Source of the DNA: an uncultured Lachnospiraceae bacterium | GTDB taxonomy: Bacteria > Bacillota > Clostridia > Lachnospirales > Lachnospiraceae | NCBI GenBank assembly: GCA_947178115.1 | Contig: CAMWXF010000146.1 | Span: 1-5,554 of the forward strand | Length of the DNA: 5,554 nt | Direction: 5' to 3' | Shown: positions 4,592 through 5,554 of the stretch, in pieces | Layout: each line of letters opens with the position of its first letter | Numbering within the stretch: the first letter of the stretch is position 1 | Notes under the pieces: generated by a model | What the model was told of the DNA's origin: nothing | Database searches by the model: none | Seen by the model: only the letters and a program-made list of their open reading frames with translations | Position numbers and translations under genes: made by a program

Positions 4592-5554
4592 AATCCACCC
4601 ACCGCATCTCCATCGGCGCCAAGTCAAGTTCTTCTTTCAGTTTCCCGTATACATACAGCCTGGTCTGCCTCGGCTCCCTGGAATTGTTAATCACCGCAAT
4701 CTTACCGCTTTTCTCGAACACCGCCAGCTCCGTCTCCACATTGGTGACATAGAACTTCTTCATCTCTTCTTCTTGATGCGCCGCATAATAGATTGCCCGC
4801 AGCAGAATACGACAGTTCTGCGGGGAATAGGGCAGTCCCGTAAAGTAGACACTCCGTCCTTTACCGTACTCATTGACTACAAGGCGGCTGTATTTGCCGT
4901 CCATATTCAGGATCTGATAATTCTCGCCCTGCGCGTAGATACGGCTCTTACCCTCACCGAAGTCGATCTCACCCTCAATATCTTCGAGAATGAAATGTCT
5001 GCCGTCCGATTCATCATAACACTCGTTATACTTATCCGTACTCATGGAGAACCCCAGTTCCCTGTCCACGCCCAGCACATCGCTCAACTGGAAAAACCTT
5101 CCCTGATACTGACAGGCGCTTGGTTCTCCTACACCGATAAATCCGCCGCCTTCATCCACAAACCTGCGGATCGCGCAGACCACTTTTTCATCCTTCCAGT
5201 TCTCGGCACCGCTCCATGAAGTGCCGGCATCGCCCGCGTTGATGATAACTTTGATATCCGGGTCGATTCCCTCCCTCACCTCGTCAAAAGTGATAAACTC
5301 CACCTCTATGGGCATACCGCTTAAACATTCGATCACACCCACATAAGAGTAAATCTCCCGATACCAGAGTGCATGGTGCACCTGATTCGCCATCCATCTT
5401 CTCAGATTCCCCCAGCAGTTTAAGATACCTACCTTAAAAGGCGCCGTGTATGCCTTCGTTCCCTGCATATTCTCATGAATCTGTCGAAATTCATTCACAA
5501 CCTTCTGAATCTGATCGATAAATCCCGGCCATTCACTGGCCAGTTTCAGATAAC
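4584..5554 (-). CDS. 1,3-beta-galactosyl-N-acetylhexosamine phosphorylase family (GH112), C-terminal part
   Basis: The reading frame is open to the right edge, so the N-terminal half (including the TIM-barrel catalytic domain) lies outside; about 322 of the family's ~720 residues are visible. GH112 enzymes split beta-galactosides such as lacto-N-biose or galacto-N-biose with phosphate, yielding galactose-1-phosphate and the free acceptor sugar; a related subgroup acts on galactosyl-rhamnose. Recognisable blocks, counted from the first complete codon (5552), are KVGILNCWG (40-48), HHALWYREIYSY (59-70) and VDEGGGFIGVGEPSA (132-146), belonging to the family's middle alpha/beta domain, then a C-terminal beta-rich domain ending near MEMRWVDYE. 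A GTG at 5498 lies inside the coding frame and is not the start. No signal peptide can be judged because the start is absent; family members are cytoplasmic and work with an ABC importer. Acceptor specificity cannot be told from this part. Confidence 0.88.
   Translation of the reverse strand, partial: YLKLASEWPGFIDQIQKVVNEFRQIHENMQGTKAYTAPFKVGILNCWGNLRRWMANQVHHALWYREIYSYVGVIECLSGMPIEVEFITFDEVREGIDPDIKVIINAGDAGTSWSGAENWKDEKVVCAIRRFVDEGGGFIGVGEPSACQYQGRFFQLSDVLGVDRELGFSMSTDKYNECYDESDGRHFILEDIEGEIDFGEGKSRIYAQGENYQILNMDGKYSRLVVNEYGKGRSVYFTGLPYSPQNCRILLRAIYYAAHQEEEMKKFYVTNVETELAVFEKSGKIAVINNSREPRQTRLYVYGKLKEELDLAPMEMRWVDYE

Noticed and set aside
3799..4593. Plus-strand reading frame of 264 codons
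   Set aside because: It is antisense to the HD gene and regulator start, with a Pro/His/Ser-rich composition typical of a shadow; the opposite-strand proteins have intact family motifs.
4584..5498. Start of the phosphorylase at the GTG at 5498
   Set aside because: The same frame continues open to the window edge with plausible protein sequence, and the GH112 family is about twice this length, so this GTG is an internal valine.

Overview
The window looks like a chromosomal piece from a gut-associated Firmicute, most likely a Lachnospiraceae-type Clostridia. The reasons are a GH112 beta-galactosyl phosphorylase (a mucin or milk-glycan enzyme), a Gram-positive style two-component operon, purine-rich ribosome binding sites (AGGGAG, AAAGGAG, AAAGGA) and gene bodies of roughly 50-60% GC in the lines I counted. 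The assignment rests on gene content alone. Every gene I can support is on the minus strand, so transcription runs from the right edge to the left.

From right to left: (1) 5554-4584 is the C-terminal ~322 residues of a GH112 phosphorylase cut by the window edge. (2) 4591-3899 is an HD-domain phosphohydrolase that overlaps the phosphorylase by 8 bp and so looks translationally coupled. (3) After a 60-bp gap comes a compact three-gene signalling operon: an OmpR/PhoB-type response regulator (3838-3185), a HAMP/HisKA/HATPase sensor kinase (3175-1766) and a single-pass exported protein of unknown function (1776-937) that overlaps the kinase by 11 bp. (4) 828-176 is a complete type III toxin-antitoxin locus: promoter, two 45/46-nt antitoxin RNA repeats, an internal terminator, and a ToxN/CptN/TenpN-superfamily endoribonuclease toxin. 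(5) At the left edge only 16 codons of a further gene are visible, behind a short leader with promoter-like boxes.

The type III toxin-antitoxin locus is the most notable part. Its RNA half is not protein coding and is easily missed. Each repeat has a hairpin with a 5-bp core stem (GGTGC/GCACC in one, GGTGT/ACACC in the other) around an identical 7-nt loop, followed by a conserved AAAGAAGTCCC tract; the stems differ by a compensatory pair change. The -10 box places the predicted transcript start almost exactly at the first repeat, and the terminator hairpin begins at the same 7-nt offset from an AAGAT motif as the two repeat hairpins do. The toxin gene is clearly AT-rich (about 33% GC over the 360 bp counted), which fits horizontal acquisition of the module next to a chromosomal signalling operon.

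The sugar phosphorylase/HD pair and the two-component operon may share a transcript, since I see no terminator between them, but nothing in the sequence proves a regulatory link.
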